A stretch of DNA of 64,000 bases, taken from positions 15,185,765-15,249,764 of the forward strand of contig NC_091137.1 of the NCBI RefSeq assembly GCF_041381155.1. Reading direction: 5' to 3'. A program made the position numbers and the translations under genes. This DNA comes from Argopecten irradians. Taxonomy: Eukaryota > Mollusca > Bivalvia > Pectinida > Pectinidae. The notes beneath the pieces are model-generated. The model saw only the letters and a list, made by a program, of their open reading frames with translations. It made no database searches and had not been told where the DNA came from. This document shows positions 47,113 through 58,500 of the stretch, piece by piece; position 1 is the first letter of the stretch; each line of letters starts with the position of its first letter.

Positions 47113-47629
47113 ATGTCGAAAGTGTATGTGGTACTGGGAGTTGACTCGGCTGTAGGGGCAGCTGTAGCCTTCTACCTGTCCAAAGTAGCAACAGTGAAAG
47201 GCGTTCCTCTTGGGAGTCCTAGAGGGAAAGGGGAGGTAGACCCTCCGCCGGGAGTGGCAGTACATCGATGTGCACCACATGATGTTGGTTCTATGGAACA
47301 TATCTTAAGAGGATGTGATGGTTGTTTTGTATTTACGCTATCCGACTTTAGGAACGACCCCAGTAGTTTTATGGTGACCGAGGTAGAATACGGGAGGACA
47401 ATAGCCACTGCCAGTAATAAGGCACGTGTTCCCCACGTGATCTACTGTACAGAGCCTCACACGGGCGATATACAGGGAATCGGTGCTCGTCACATGATCG
47501 CGAAAGCCGAGACGGAACAATGTTTCAGAGTGGCTGACGTCCCCCTCACCCTCATCACCCTCCCCCGGAGGTACGAGGATACTCTCGACTACATGGCACC
47601 GGAAAAGGTCGGCAGAGATTTCGTCTTCG
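47113..47629 (+). CDS. NmrA-like protein, first coding exon
   Basis: An acceptor CTGTTTCAG ends at 47108, so an upstream non-coding exon is likely; the ATG at 47113 (GCCATGTC) is 5 bases inside the exon. Donor GTAAGC starts at 47630, phase 1. The exon ends KVGRDFVF; those codons and the donor seed the array that follows. Without splicing the frame stops at 47644-47646. Confidence 0.88.
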
Positions 47630-50522
47630 GTAAGCCAAAAGCGTAAATGGTCGGCAGGGATTTCGTGTTAGGTACAATAAAAGCGTAAATGGTCGGCAGG
47701 GATTTCGTGTTGGGTACAACCAAAGCGTAAATGGTCGGCAGGGATTTCGTGTTCGGTACGTCAAAAGCGTAAATGGTCGGCAGAGATTTCGTGTTCGGTA
47801 AGTCAAAAGCGTAAATGGTCGACAGGGATTTCGTGTACGGAAAGTCATAAGCATAAATGGTCGGAAGGGATGTGTTCGGTACAACAAAAGCGTAAATGGT
47901 CGGCAGGGATTTCGTGTTCGGTACGTCAAAAGCGTAAATGGTCGGCAGGGATTTCGTGTTCTGTAAGTCAAAAGCGTAAATAGTCGGCAGGGATTTTGTG
48001 TACGGAAAGTCATAAGCGTAAATGGTTGACAGAGATTTCGTGTACGGAAAGTCATCAGCATAAATGGTCGCCTGGGATTTTGTGTACGGAAAGTCATAAG
48101 CATAAATGGTCGACAGGGATTTTGTGTTCGGTAAGTCAAAAGCATAAATGGTCGGCAGGGATTTCGTGTACGGAAAGTCATAAGCGTAAATGTTCGACAG
48201 AGATTTCGTGTACGGAAAGTCATAAGCGTAAATGGTCGGCTGGGATTTCGTGTACGGAAAGTCATAAGCGTAAATGGTCGGAATGGATTGATTTCGTGTT
48301 CGGTAAGTCAAAAGCGTAAATGGTCGGCAGGAATTTCGTGTACGGAAAGTCATAAGCATAAATGGTCGGCAGGGATTTCGTGTTTAGTAAGTCAAAAGCG
48401 TAAATGGTCGACAGGGATTTCGTGTACGGTCGTATACGGATTGTCATAAGCGTAAATGGTCGACAGGGATTTCGTGTACGGAAAGTCATAAGCGTAAATG
48501 GTCGACAGGGATTTCGTGTACGAGAAGTCATAAGCGTAAATGGTCGACAGGGATTTCTAGTTCGTAATGTCATCAGCATAAATTATCGTAAAAGTTTTCG
48601 TGTTCGGAAAGCCATCAGGGCAGGGATTTCGTGTTCAGTAAGTCACCAGCATCGTCAAGGATTTCTTGTTTGACGTAAAATTTCATGTTGTTTCTAAGGT
48701 CTACGTTTCATAAAAGGAGTACCTGTAATTGTTGCGCCGACTGAATTCAACTCATAGAGGCGCTGAAACAAATGACTCTTTCTTGTTTAATGTAATTTTA
48801 CACATTTTGTCTTTATTTCAGAACTCCCGATGGACACCGAAATTCCCCTGAACATGATCAGCGTCCTGGATTTAGGGCCCATTATAGAGAAAATCTTCAA
48901 TGACAGGGCCAAATTCACGGACAAACGTGGGAACCGTGGTCCGATTAGTCTGTGTGGCAGTAAGGTATCCCGCCAGACGTTCGCTCAGTGTTTCTCCTAT
49001 AACATAAACGCTCTCAAGTTCTTCGACAAACCCGTAAGTAAAATGATTATCAAATAGTATGTTAGGGGCTACATAACCAAGGAATTTCAATGAACATGAG
49101 TTTTACCAAACACAGCGTTCTGCTAAACGCACACGTCCCTACTATAAGAGAAGGGAAATGACCACAGGGACCTGGCACGAAAATTTTTAACCAAACAGTA
49201 TACATATATATATTTATTACATAATTTGTTTACACCAATCTATATATGAAGAAATATAATATTTTCAACTATTACACCGACCGTTCAATAAAACCTTGTT
49301 ATATTGCACGGTTCGAAGTTATATTGCACGCTTCCATGGAAACGTTATATTGCACGGTTCGAAATGTTATATTGCACGGCTTTAGGAACACCTCGCTGTT
49401 GTTGTCTAGTTTTGTAGAAAACTTCCGAGGAATTGCGAGTAACAGTGAGTTACGTTATTATGACGTCACAAAGGTTCACGCTTAATTTCGCGCTGGATTT
49501 ATAGATCTCGAATCAAGCACGTCATGTAGACGTTTACTGTACCGAGTAAAGGACGGACACGATGAATGTATTAGATCAAAAGGCTGCAAGCAGGTCTAAT
49601 AATGTGAAAACAGACAATAAGACATCCAAACCGGAGTTACAACGTGACGTACGTAGGCTATACGTCAATCTTCAATAGGATATTAAGGTTTTTTCCGTAC
49701 GATACGGTGTTGTGATTTTGTTAAGTGATTGTCGTATTCGTTTTATAAAAAAAAATATTCAACTGAAAAACTGGTGATTATGTAATAAAACAAATATTCC
49801 ATGGTTACTGTGCCCTAGTTCATAATATTTACCCCTCGGTGATGGTAATCAACAAATGTTATATTGCACTCGACCTTTGGCCTCGTGCAATTTAACATTT
49901 GTTGATTACCATCACCTCGGGTTAAATATTATGAACTAGAGCACAATAAGCCATGAAATATTTGTATAATATATTATAGTATCATAGATACAATGATATG
50001 TATATATGTATACAGTTAGTTTTAAAAAATCGTGCCAGGTCCCTGTGGAAATGACGAAGAATCGTGTCTTGGACACGGGAAACGTAAACGCCCTCATATG
50101 TGATTTTGCATCGCCGTAAATCATGTCTTAGAAACCTCAATTTTAAATGTTTCTTGGAAATTGATAGTGCATATATATATTATGCCTCGACTTAAAACTT
50201 CGATTTTTGTTTACATTGATGTTAATTTCCAATATGGTATAGAATGTTATGGGTTTGATTCCAGGTAACACACGCAGCCTACCGCCAAGCCTCCCACACA
50301 CACCCATGGAAGGAGGACTACGCAAACATGTTTCTATTCTTAATGCGCACGCGCTGGGATCATATGTACAGTGACAAAATAACGCGTGAGCTCAACCCCG
50401 ATACCAGGTACTTTGAGGAATGGGTACAAGCAAACGCCCATGGACTTTATACAGTATTTACTGAGGTTAAACCCGAGGATAGACTTCGCTGGTGGTTTAA
50501 TCAGATTTACAAAATGAAGTAG
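47113..50522 (+). CDS. NmrA-like family protein (NMRAL1-type), three coding exons
   Basis: Complete coding sequence of 328 codons in exons 47113-47629, 48822-49033 and 50265-50522. NmrA-like proteins are atypical short-chain dehydrogenases that bind NADP(H) and act as redox sensors rather than enzymes. The N-terminus VYVVLGVDSAVGAAVAFYL is the Rossmann beta-alpha-beta unit, with the usual GxxGxxG loosened (G..sAvGaaV), so dinucleotide binding may be altered. CDGCFVFTLSDF and HVIYCTEPH correspond to the GAYATFIVTNYW and HYVVYSGLE parts of NMRAL1; PMDTEIPLNMISVLDLGPII and WKEDYANMFLFL match the C-terminal half (PMDGMSVSDLGPVV, DLANMFRFY). Length is close to the family norm of about 300. Intron 1 holds the 42-bp exon-edge array, intron 2 a hAT-like element. 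Confidence 0.87.
47630..48660. repeat. 42-bp minisatellite made of the preceding exon's 3' end and its 5' splice site
   Basis: About 24 copies of GGTCGGCAGGGATTTCG, TGTTCGGTAAGTC and AAAAGCGTAAAT. The first part equals the last 23 or so exon bases (coding VGRDFVF), the GTAAGTC is the donor, and AAAAGCGTAAAT the first intron bases. Variants TGTACGGAAAGTCATAAGCG lose the GT. The 42-bp period is a multiple of three, producing long minus-strand frames of a 14-residue repeat (about RPFTLMTFRTRNPC); these are not genes. Confidence 0.95.
48822..49033 (+). CDS. NmrA-like protein, second coding exon
   Basis: Acceptor TTTTGTCTTTATTTCAG ends at 48821, donor GTAAGT starts at 49034; phase 1 to phase 0. 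Reads LPMDTEIPLNMISVLDLGPI to NINALKFFDKP. Confidence 0.9.
49163..50047. mobile_element. hAT-like MITE with 8-bp target duplication and a central hairpin
   Basis: Inverted ends CACAGGGACCTGGCACGA and TCGTGCCAGGTCCCTGTG, flanked by GAAATGAC on both sides (49155-49162 and 50048-50055). An 8-bp duplication is the mark of hAT transposons. Inside are repeated TTATATTGCACGGTTCGAA segments (49305-49380) and a long palindrome (49785-49965). Lies in intron 2 of the NmrA-like gene. Confidence 0.85.
49785..49965. repeat. Long palindrome
   Basis: Two arms of about 80 bases: TTCATAATATTTACCCCTCG and GTGATGGTAATCAACAAATG on the left return as CATTTGTTGATTACCATCAC and GTTAAATATTATGAACTAG on the right, around a centre of about 30 bases (TTATATTGCACTCGACC onward). 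Confidence 0.85.
50265..50522 (+). CDS. NmrA-like protein, last exon
   Basis: Acceptor GGTTTGATTCCAG ends at 50264; phase 0. Reads VTHAAYRQASHTHPWKEDYA, then NMFLFLMRTRWDH and ends RLRWWFNQIYKMK with a TAG at 50520-50522. Confidence 0.9.
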   Translation, partial: VTHAAYRQASHTHPWKEDYANMFLFLMRTRWDHMYSDKITRELNPDTRYFEEWVQANAHGLYTVFTEVKPEDRLRWWFNQIYKMK

Positions 50523-50577
50523 GTCATCATGGCAACAGGAATACATAACAGTAAGACAATAACTTTCTAGGAAGGAG

Positions 50578-50680
50578 CAAGGACGTATATGAGAAGGATA
50601 AGTCACACTGAGTTTTGGGCAAAGACAGCGCAGGCGCTTTTGTGTTTGTGCACTGACCGTGACTCACTTATAAATCCTTG
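50578..50680. mobile_element. Short MITE-like element with CAAGGA ends
   Basis: Starts CAAGGACGTATATGAGAAGG and ends CACTTATAAATCCTTG; 103 bp. Flanks share GAAGGAG, a likely 7-bp target duplication. Related to 20055-20482. It begins 56 bases after the NmrA-like stop codon and so probably lies in the 3' UTR. Confidence 0.65.
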
Positions 50681-51735
50681 GAAGGAGTAAGGAGGACATT
50701 TACAGACCATTCAAAGTCAAGTCACCAAGCAGTACTGTTTAAAATCTGAAAAATGTGATACATCTACATGTAGCTCGGGTTATTCGTAATAGCATTGGTT
50801 TCTACACACGTTTGTACAAGACCGACAACTATACAGGAATCAATTGATATTTTATAGAGATGATACAATACTACTCAGTGATAGAAACTATATCCTGGAT
50901 ACCACATGTTAAAATTATTCTCTTACTGTAGCAAATTCTGTGGAATCTTGGAATCATTTTGCATACCTGGAAGGTACCAAAATTCGGACAGCTACCGAGT
51001 TTTTTCTGGCGCAATGCGAACGGTAACATTGGTGTCGTCACTTTAAATGTTATTACATCTCAAGTGTAATGTCAGTATATTAACGCGGATTGCTGTCGGA
51101 AATTTTAAAATGCATAGAGGTCATGTCAGACGAATTTGTCTACGAAGGTTTGGGTCTTAGCAAATTAGCGCCGTAAATGATACGGGCATAGGATTTCCAG
51201 TGAGATCTCGTGTAAAGCCAGTGCAGAATAGGACACTTATGAAAGAGTTTTATGGACCCAAGTCATCATTATGTCATCATTTGATTTCAGTTTGTTATCT
51301 TGTGTTATATCAATGGAAGTAGGAATGATCACTCCCATTTCATAATTGATTTGCTTCTTTCTCAGCGTCAATGTTAGTCTACAATCGTACTAAAGACTTT
51401 GCATACCAGTATTATGTTTTAATGTATAAATTTTATACTATACACGGGTACAGAAATAAAAACTTAACAGAAGCCTTCGAGTTGTTTTGGTATTTAAGTT
51501 GATGTCTTTAATGTGCCCTGTGGAAACAATTCCAATGGTAAATAGAAATACTATCTAGAAAATCACTTACCACAGGCACATAACGTTGTGAAAAAAGACA
51601 CCAATCACGTAAATACGTCTAGTAAATAATACTGCCGTTACAATTGTATGTCAATGCAAATCAGTTACAGCTTAAAATACTGTTAGGAAGACACCTGAGA
51701 GGAGCATCATGCAATTACAATGTGTGTATTGGATG
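50681..51735. other. Downstream region of the NmrA-like gene
   Basis: Non-coding. An AATAAA at about 51454-51459 is the first good polyadenylation signal after the stop and would give a 3' UTR of about 950 bases. Confidence 0.45.
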
Positions 51736-52056
51736 TATGAATTGGATTGAGACACGGAGAAGAATTGGATTGAGACACGGAGAAGAATTGGATTGAGACA
51801 CAGAGAAGAATTGGATTGAGACACGGAGAAGAATTGGATTGAGACACGGAGAAGAATTGGATTGAGACACGGAGAAGAATTGGATTGAGACACGGAGAAG
51901 AATTGGATTGAGACACAGAGAAGAATTGGATTGAGACATGGAGAAGTATTGGACTGAGACACAGAGAAGAATTGGATTGAGACACAGAGAAGAATTGGAT
52001 TGAGACACAGAGAAGAATTGGATTGAGACACAGAGAAGAATTGGATTGAGACACCA
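51736..52056. repeat. 23-bp tandem repeat
   Basis: About 14 copies of GAATTGGATTGAGACACGG followed by AGAA (or ACAGAGAA). The minus-strand frames through it (repeat SQSNSSPCLNPILL) follow the repeat and are not genes. Confidence 0.95.
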
Positions 52057-54309
52057 AGAACACTTCCAAGACTTCCAAGACATTTACCCCCCCCCCCTCT
52101 ATTTATTCGAAGCCAGTGGAAAGGGACAGAATGTGACAGACAAGCTACAGATCACACAAATCACAATCACACAATTCGGTGACATCTTTTAATCAATGAC
52201 AGAACAAGAATTCTAACATACAATTCCAAAAGGAAACGGAATTCCCTGACGTAGTGTTGGCCAATCATGATGTATTCAGTATCTAGGCTGATTCCGGAAG
52301 TTAATTGCGCAGATGCCCAATATGTGAAACAGCTAATGTATCAGCGTTGACTGTTTAGACTACCTTACAATACACACTCAGACACTCGTTCATGCAAAAA
52401 ATGGTGGTATGTTTTGTTGTAAATGACAAGGACTCAATGACTTTTTGGAACATTTTGGTGCCAATTTCATAAACATTCCTAAAACATAGAATTCTACACA
52501 GGAAAGCATTGTAGAAGTTTATAGATAGGATCCCCTTAGCTAATTTAATGCTTCTCATTGGAGAATTTTATGTTATGGAATTCCTTAAAGTTTAGGAATT
52601 TTGATGGTTAAGATTATGAAGAAGATATTCAAAGCACTTTGTATGCTTTTCAGGTGGTGAATTTCAAAAAGATCACAAAACTACTTGCACTACTAAATGT
52701 AACATATCTTAGTCATAATTATGCTAGTATTATTCCAGGCAAGTGTAAGGCCAATGCAGCTGGTGGAACTTGATAACTAGTATTATATAGCAAAACTGTT
52801 TGTACAATATAAATTATGTTTAAAATCATAGGTGCCATGGAAACATTTTCAAAAAAAAAAAAAAAATCACAACACTCCATAGGCTGCCCTTCCTTTACTT
52901 CCCCCCAAAGTTTCAGATGATTGCACCTGTGGAACTTGAACAGTTGAAAAAGTATATTTTAAGATGGAAACTTTGGCATCAATCCTACATCTTGGACTGA
53001 CAAAAAAACAACCAATATTTGGCGAAAACCATAATCACACTTGTAGAACTTGAAAAGAAATTTGAGATACTTCTTGTGCTGGAAAACTGTGATTGTCATG
53101 TTACAAAACAGCAGCGGCTGAAAAATAACAACACTGTACGAGTTGCTCTTCCTTTACACTCCTACAATTTTTACCAATCATACCAGTGAAACTAAAGCAG
53201 AAGTTTCAAATATGTTTTTCAAAATGGCAGCAGTGGTGGCCATCTTTGATTTTAGACTAAGACAAATAACAACACCTGGACCATCTAGGGATTATTCCAG
53301 GCAAGTTTCTGCTCATTTCTACTTGTGGAATTTGAGAAGGTCTTGTATTGGAAAACAGTGCACAATCATGTTAAAAAAAAAATGTTGTAGAAGTTGTGCG
53401 AAGTGTAATATTTTTTCTGCTACAACAGTAGATACAGGTTATCCTGACCAGCCACGTTAGATGACCTTCATTTTGTGATACAGCACAACAACAAAATTTA
53501 ACTTTAATTTATATAAGATATTTAATGATATAACAATTTTTGATTATAGTGAGTATTTTCTCATACACTGAAAATATGAACACTATTATAAAACACTAAA
53601 CTATAGTGAATATGCACACTTAAAAATATAATATAAATAAAATAAAATGCCATTTCTGTAACATTAACATCTAGTTTAAACAGAACATTTTTGTCAGTGT
53701 ACCTTGAATAGCAGAAAGTTTTTGTATTTTCATCAATTGGACTTTGACAATTATGAAGGTTATAAGACTAACAGTATCACAATACTAAAAGTGTCACATT
53801 TTACTGAACTATAGTAAAACTCACTTAGAACAAACATGAAGATGTATATATAAATTTTCTGTACAAGAAGTTTGTTGTATTGGTAGAAGGAATTGAAATA
53901 AACATTGTTTTAATTTTGTTATACATAACTTTGTTTTCAAACGACTCTGGCAAAAGGAACAGACTAACTTTTATTTAGAAAATGCTGTAAACATACTTAT
54001 CCTAGCACTGCTGCTTTTCGTGCTGACTTTGAAGTGCGGAGTCATGTACAGCCCTAAATTTAGTTTTTTTTCTGTATTGAACCTTTATGGTTTTTCACAT
54101 AAAGATGATATACAGTATATCATATGTATTAGTAAGCATACACGTTGCTGAAAACATTTAGATAAGGTGATGAGTGATTGGTTGAGTGTAAAATTGCTAA
54201 TAAAATGAGGTGAACAGACGCAAGAATGTATTTGTTATACAAAAATATTTGTTGTATAAAAATTACAGTACAAATAATTATATAAGTAGCAGTTTGACAC
54301 ATATACAGT
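52057..54309. other. Unassigned sequence with degraded transposon fragments
   Basis: A C-run at 52088, then AT-rich sequence. 52920-53460 holds fragments related to the 30359 element core (TTTCAAAATGGCAGCAGTGG, CTTGTGGAATTTGAGAAGG). No gene seen. Confidence 0.4.
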
Positions 54310-54478
54310 ACATGTACAAGTTCTGTTCCCCTTCCCCCAAGGATGTTTGTGGCCAAATTTGGTTACAATCCATGCAGAACTCTATGACTAGTAGCGATTT
54401 AAAGGAAATGTTGACGGACGGACGACGGACGCCGCGCCATGACATAAGCTCACCGGCCCTTCGGGCCAGGTGAGCTAA
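54310..54478 (-). mobile_element. Truncated copy of the AGCTCACC element
   Basis: Inverted relative to the copy at 15811. Contains AGTTCTGTTCCCCTTCCCC, CCAAATTTGGTTACAATCC, the GACGGACGG run and the hairpin end AGCTCACCGGCCCTTCGGGC CAGGTGAGCT. Only the 5' end and part of one core unit remain, a typical 5'-end fragment. Confidence 0.85.
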
Positions 54479-55428
54479 AAAACCTAAGCAAAAATTGCTA
54501 AAACCTTTCTTTTTTCTTTAGCAAAAAAGAAATATTTTTAGCAGAACGCACCTAGTGCCCGACAAAATTACTAAAAATATGAGTGATTTCTACAATAGCA
54601 TGTATAGCAAAATTTGAGATGCTTTTAATTGCTAAAAGTAAGCAAAACAAGAGCCCCATGGGTCTTAACAGTCACATGAGTTCGTTTAGAATGAAACAAA
54701 GACATATAAATACTAATATACTGGCCCTTGAAGTCGGTCAGTGATTTTATAAACTTGACTTTTTAATCTAAGAAGAGTATTTACTTCATCAAACCTGTGA
54801 ACTCAGAAATGTTTTTGAAATTTTAAGTCATTTTGACCCTGTTGGGCCCTGTTCCGCTGGTCCCCTAGGGGATCAGCGAGGACTGATATGGATGTTGAAA
54901 TACTATATCTCAGGCTAATAATTCTAATCAAGTTTGACTCGTTTCCTATGAAAATTGTGCAAATAATGTTCATAAATGTGTTTTTCATATATAAACTAAA
55001 GTAAACTTGACCCCCTCCCCAGGGGGAAATGTGAGACCCCAGGGTCATATAATTCACTTGTCTTCCATTAGCAAAATGCCCAAAATGCTATCCAAAGTGT
55101 GAGCACAGCTTTATATATGATATTTCTTTCTAAGTGAGTTTGTTATATTTAAAATTTATTGTAATGGTGTATTCAACTTATACATTATCGGTTGTTAAAT
55201 GAACAAAATCTTGAACATAAAGCATATAAAATATGCAATGAGTAAAATTCTGGTCATGGAAATTACAAGATAAAAGGAAAGAAATCAAAATCTCTATCAA
55301 ACCTGTTAAGTCTTTTTTTATTTTGGTCAGGAATATTTCCTGTTTCCATCAAGATCACTTGTAAGGGAGATAACTGTATAATGCTGAAAAGGTAACATGT
55401 TTTTCTACTGCAGAAAACCTGAAGCTGT
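54479..55428. other. Downstream region of the Schlafen-like gene
   Basis: AT-rich, non-coding. On the minus strand an AATAAA at 55322-55317, about 107 bases after the stop at 55429, is a likely polyadenylation signal. A degraded repeat fragment with CCCCCTCCCCAGGGG lies near 55010. Confidence 0.45.
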
Positions 55429-55527
55429 CTATATTACTGACTTCAGCTGATCAAGTTCCATTGATAGTTGTTTGAATTCCTCCATAAAAGCTTCCTCCTC
55501 TTCCAATATAATCAACTGTCTCATCTC
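55429..55527 (-). CDS. SLFNL1: SLFNL1-like, last exon (coiled-coil tail)
   Basis: Acceptor GTTTAATTAACAG; phase 0. Reads EMRQLIILEEEEAFMEEFKQ, then LSMELDQLKSVI, TAG at 55431-55429. Heptad-like Leu/Ile spacing suggests a coiled coil. The acceptor and the first bases of this exon are repeated in the array at 55528-56037. Confidence 0.75.
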   Translation of the reverse strand, partial: EMRQLIILEEEEAFMEEFKQLSMELDQLKSVI

Positions 55528-58500
55528 CTGTTAATTAAACATCATAAGATCATCTTCTGTTAATTAAACATCATAAGATCATCTCCTGTTAATAAAACAT
55601 CATAAGATCATCTTCTGTTAATTAAACATCGTTAGATCATCTCCTGTTAATTAAACATCGTTAGATCATCTCCTGTTAATTAAACATCATAAGATCATCT
55701 CCTGTTAATTAAACATCATAAGATCATCTCCTGTTAATTAAACATCGTTAGATCATCTCCTGTTTATTAAACATTGTAAGATCATCTGTTAATTGAACAT
55801 CGTAAGATCATCTCTTGTTTATTAAACATTGTTTGATCATCTCCTGTTAATTAAACATGAGTAAGATCATCTCCTGTTAATTGAACATGGTAAGATCATC
55901 TCCTATTATTGAACATTGTAAAATCATCTCCTGTTCTTTGAACATTGTAAGATCATTTCCTGTTAATTAACATTGTAAGATCATTTCCTGTTAATTAACA
56001 TTGTTAGATCATCTCCTGTTAATTAAACATTATAAGAGGTATAAACTGTCTTTGTGAAACTAATGGCTATATTATTCTATTGTTGATTCTTCTGTTATAG
56101 CAATTGTCAGTACATTGCCAAATCATTTGCTCTTTTGTTTTCATTTTGTCCCAAAATTTCAAACATGTGTAAGTACAAACCAATAAAAGCTTATAACTTC
56201 TGACAGTACTTAGTATGGTGGGACACCAAAATGGCTGGCAAATGTGCAGTTTTGAGAAGTAGAACATGGAATCATACCAGAGCAGTGAGTTGAGACGTGT
56301 GTGGTCCAAAACGATAGAAACATTCCCCATCTTTTAGTGTATGCATGATTCCATGAGACACAGGTTTAACAGCGACCTCTGCAAGATAGATATGTTTCTC
56401 AGCGAACAATTCATACTAAGATTAATATCGTAAAAAACCCAAAATCCATAAAGGCCCCTAGTCAACCATTTGGATCTGTGATCAGTCCTAAATTAGATAA
56501 AAACAATTGTAAGAGACAAGTGAAATGAGACTTTTCACTAAACAGTTCTATCTGAGAAAGTACAGTATTGGGGAACTTTAACTGACTTCAATCATAACGT
56601 TGACATGTAGGATCAAGATATAACATCGTTGAGAAAGACGTTTTCAACATTTTCTTAAATAGCTGTAAATATCAAGAGCTGGCAAACTGATAGTAAGTAC
56701 CAGGTTTGGATAAAGATGCATAAAATTGAAATTGAAAAAAAAAAGAAGAAAGAAATCTCCCCCTACTCACCAAATTAAAACTGTAAAATGCACTTGCCCA
56801 TTATATACAAGTGCTGACTAAACCCGCAAAAATATACCGATAGTTAAACATTAAAAAATATTTTCCTATTCCCATGGATTTGCTACAATAGTAAGACAGA
56901 TTTGAGTGTATGAAAACATTCGTTCATTCCCAGTATTACATGAAGATAAGTTTACTTACCAGCAACAAAGCGGTCTTTGATGGCTACGAGAGTGTTAGTA
57001 TGTTCATCGTGCTCCACGACAGGTGTATATATAACATCAAACATGGAGTGGAGAACACACGGGGAAATTTTATCTGACATCATCCGGTCTACGCCAATAC
57101 GGAACTCATCGCGATCATCTCGATTCATTTCCACACCTTGAACCGTACTAGAAATCCCGAAGTAGATCTTCCCTCCTTTCCCTGAGCAAACACAAACATG
57201 GATACATGCCATACCATTACAAAGTCCTTTCATACTACAAAATTAATAAATTTTGCCAAAGACACGCCAGTTTAAAATGGTGCAGAAAAGCAAGAGCACA
57301 AATAACATCCACCTATGTACAATCATCACCAAATAACTGTCCATGTGGGACACCTTAACCACTTAGCCACTACCAAGATTTAAATTATGCTTTTATTTCT
57401 TAGTGAATGATAGCCTACCACTGTTAAGGAGCCCACAGAGACATGCTTGGCGATGACAGAAGACGACACTTGAAGATGGATTTGTTTGGTCTTAGCTCAT
57501 GTGTAGTTATCATTTCTCAAACTCCACCTCAGAACCTTAAACATACAAACAAATAATAACACTCAACTAATAACAAATGTCATAATCATCATTGGCCTGA
57601 ATTAATTGATCAACATTTTCAGCCAGTTTTAAAGAAATAATGTGTCCAACATGAGATGAAATACAACTAGGGATAATTATGTATTAGTTTTAAGTTTTAA
57701 AATACTATTTCTTTGTTGCAAAAAAAAAATAAATTTTTTAATTCGTAATTCTAGTTTTGCTTTCAATAAAGAAATACGACTTGTTGTGTAACGATTCCAT
57801 ATATGGAAAAAAACATGTAAAGTAAATGTGTCCCATAAACAATACATCTCTATAATTACATATGACCACATTGATAAGGTAGAGATCTGATTTATAAGCT
57901 TACCCAATATGAAGGAATTGTTGGTTGTTTGTCCATAGTAATGTGTGGCGTCAATGGTTGTGACAGGCCTGGTAATGTCATCTGTAATAATACACAGCTA
58001 ATCAACACATAAATGTTGACGAGTGCTGGTTTACACCATTTAACTGAACATCAAAATTTACTATTTTTATGGTTTTTTCTAGCGAGTGAAGTTTTTTTTA
58101 TAACTTTGATCTGAAATGTAAATCACCATTACAGAGTTCAGATCTGATGTCCAATTAAACCAGCAAAATACAATATTCACATTACCACTGCACAGTTCCT
58201 TTATGTTGCTACTATGCCCCAATGTATAATATTTTCCAGTATTTACATTGGCAGTTAGGCTCTAGCGTACCGATACAAAAATCAAAAGGTTCAAAAGGTC
58301 AAAAAATGACTGGGGTTTACGTCAGTATGATAACTAACTGAAGAATATAATATATTCTGAAAATTGATCAATATGTTAATATATTCTTATTAAAATATTT
58401 GAAATTGATTGAAATGTTGTACTTATCGTTGTATATCCTGTTTCATCAATGGGACTAATTCATCTACTGTTATTGTTTAGTCGGTTGTCAGTGGCAACAT

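Noticed and set aside
47555..48579. Minus-strand open frames of 236 and 256 codons with a 14-residue repeat
   Set aside because: Produced by the 42-bp array whose period is a multiple of three; no start or splice support and composition follows the repeat.
51672..52083. Minus-strand frames with SQSNSSPCLNP repeats in three frames
   Set aside because: All three frames are open because of the 23-bp repeat; no gene.
56067..56330. Minus frame starting MGNVSIVLDHTRLN
   Set aside because: Wrong frame over the AlbA_2 exon 56378-56278; the frame with DGECFYRFG joins both neighbours in phase.
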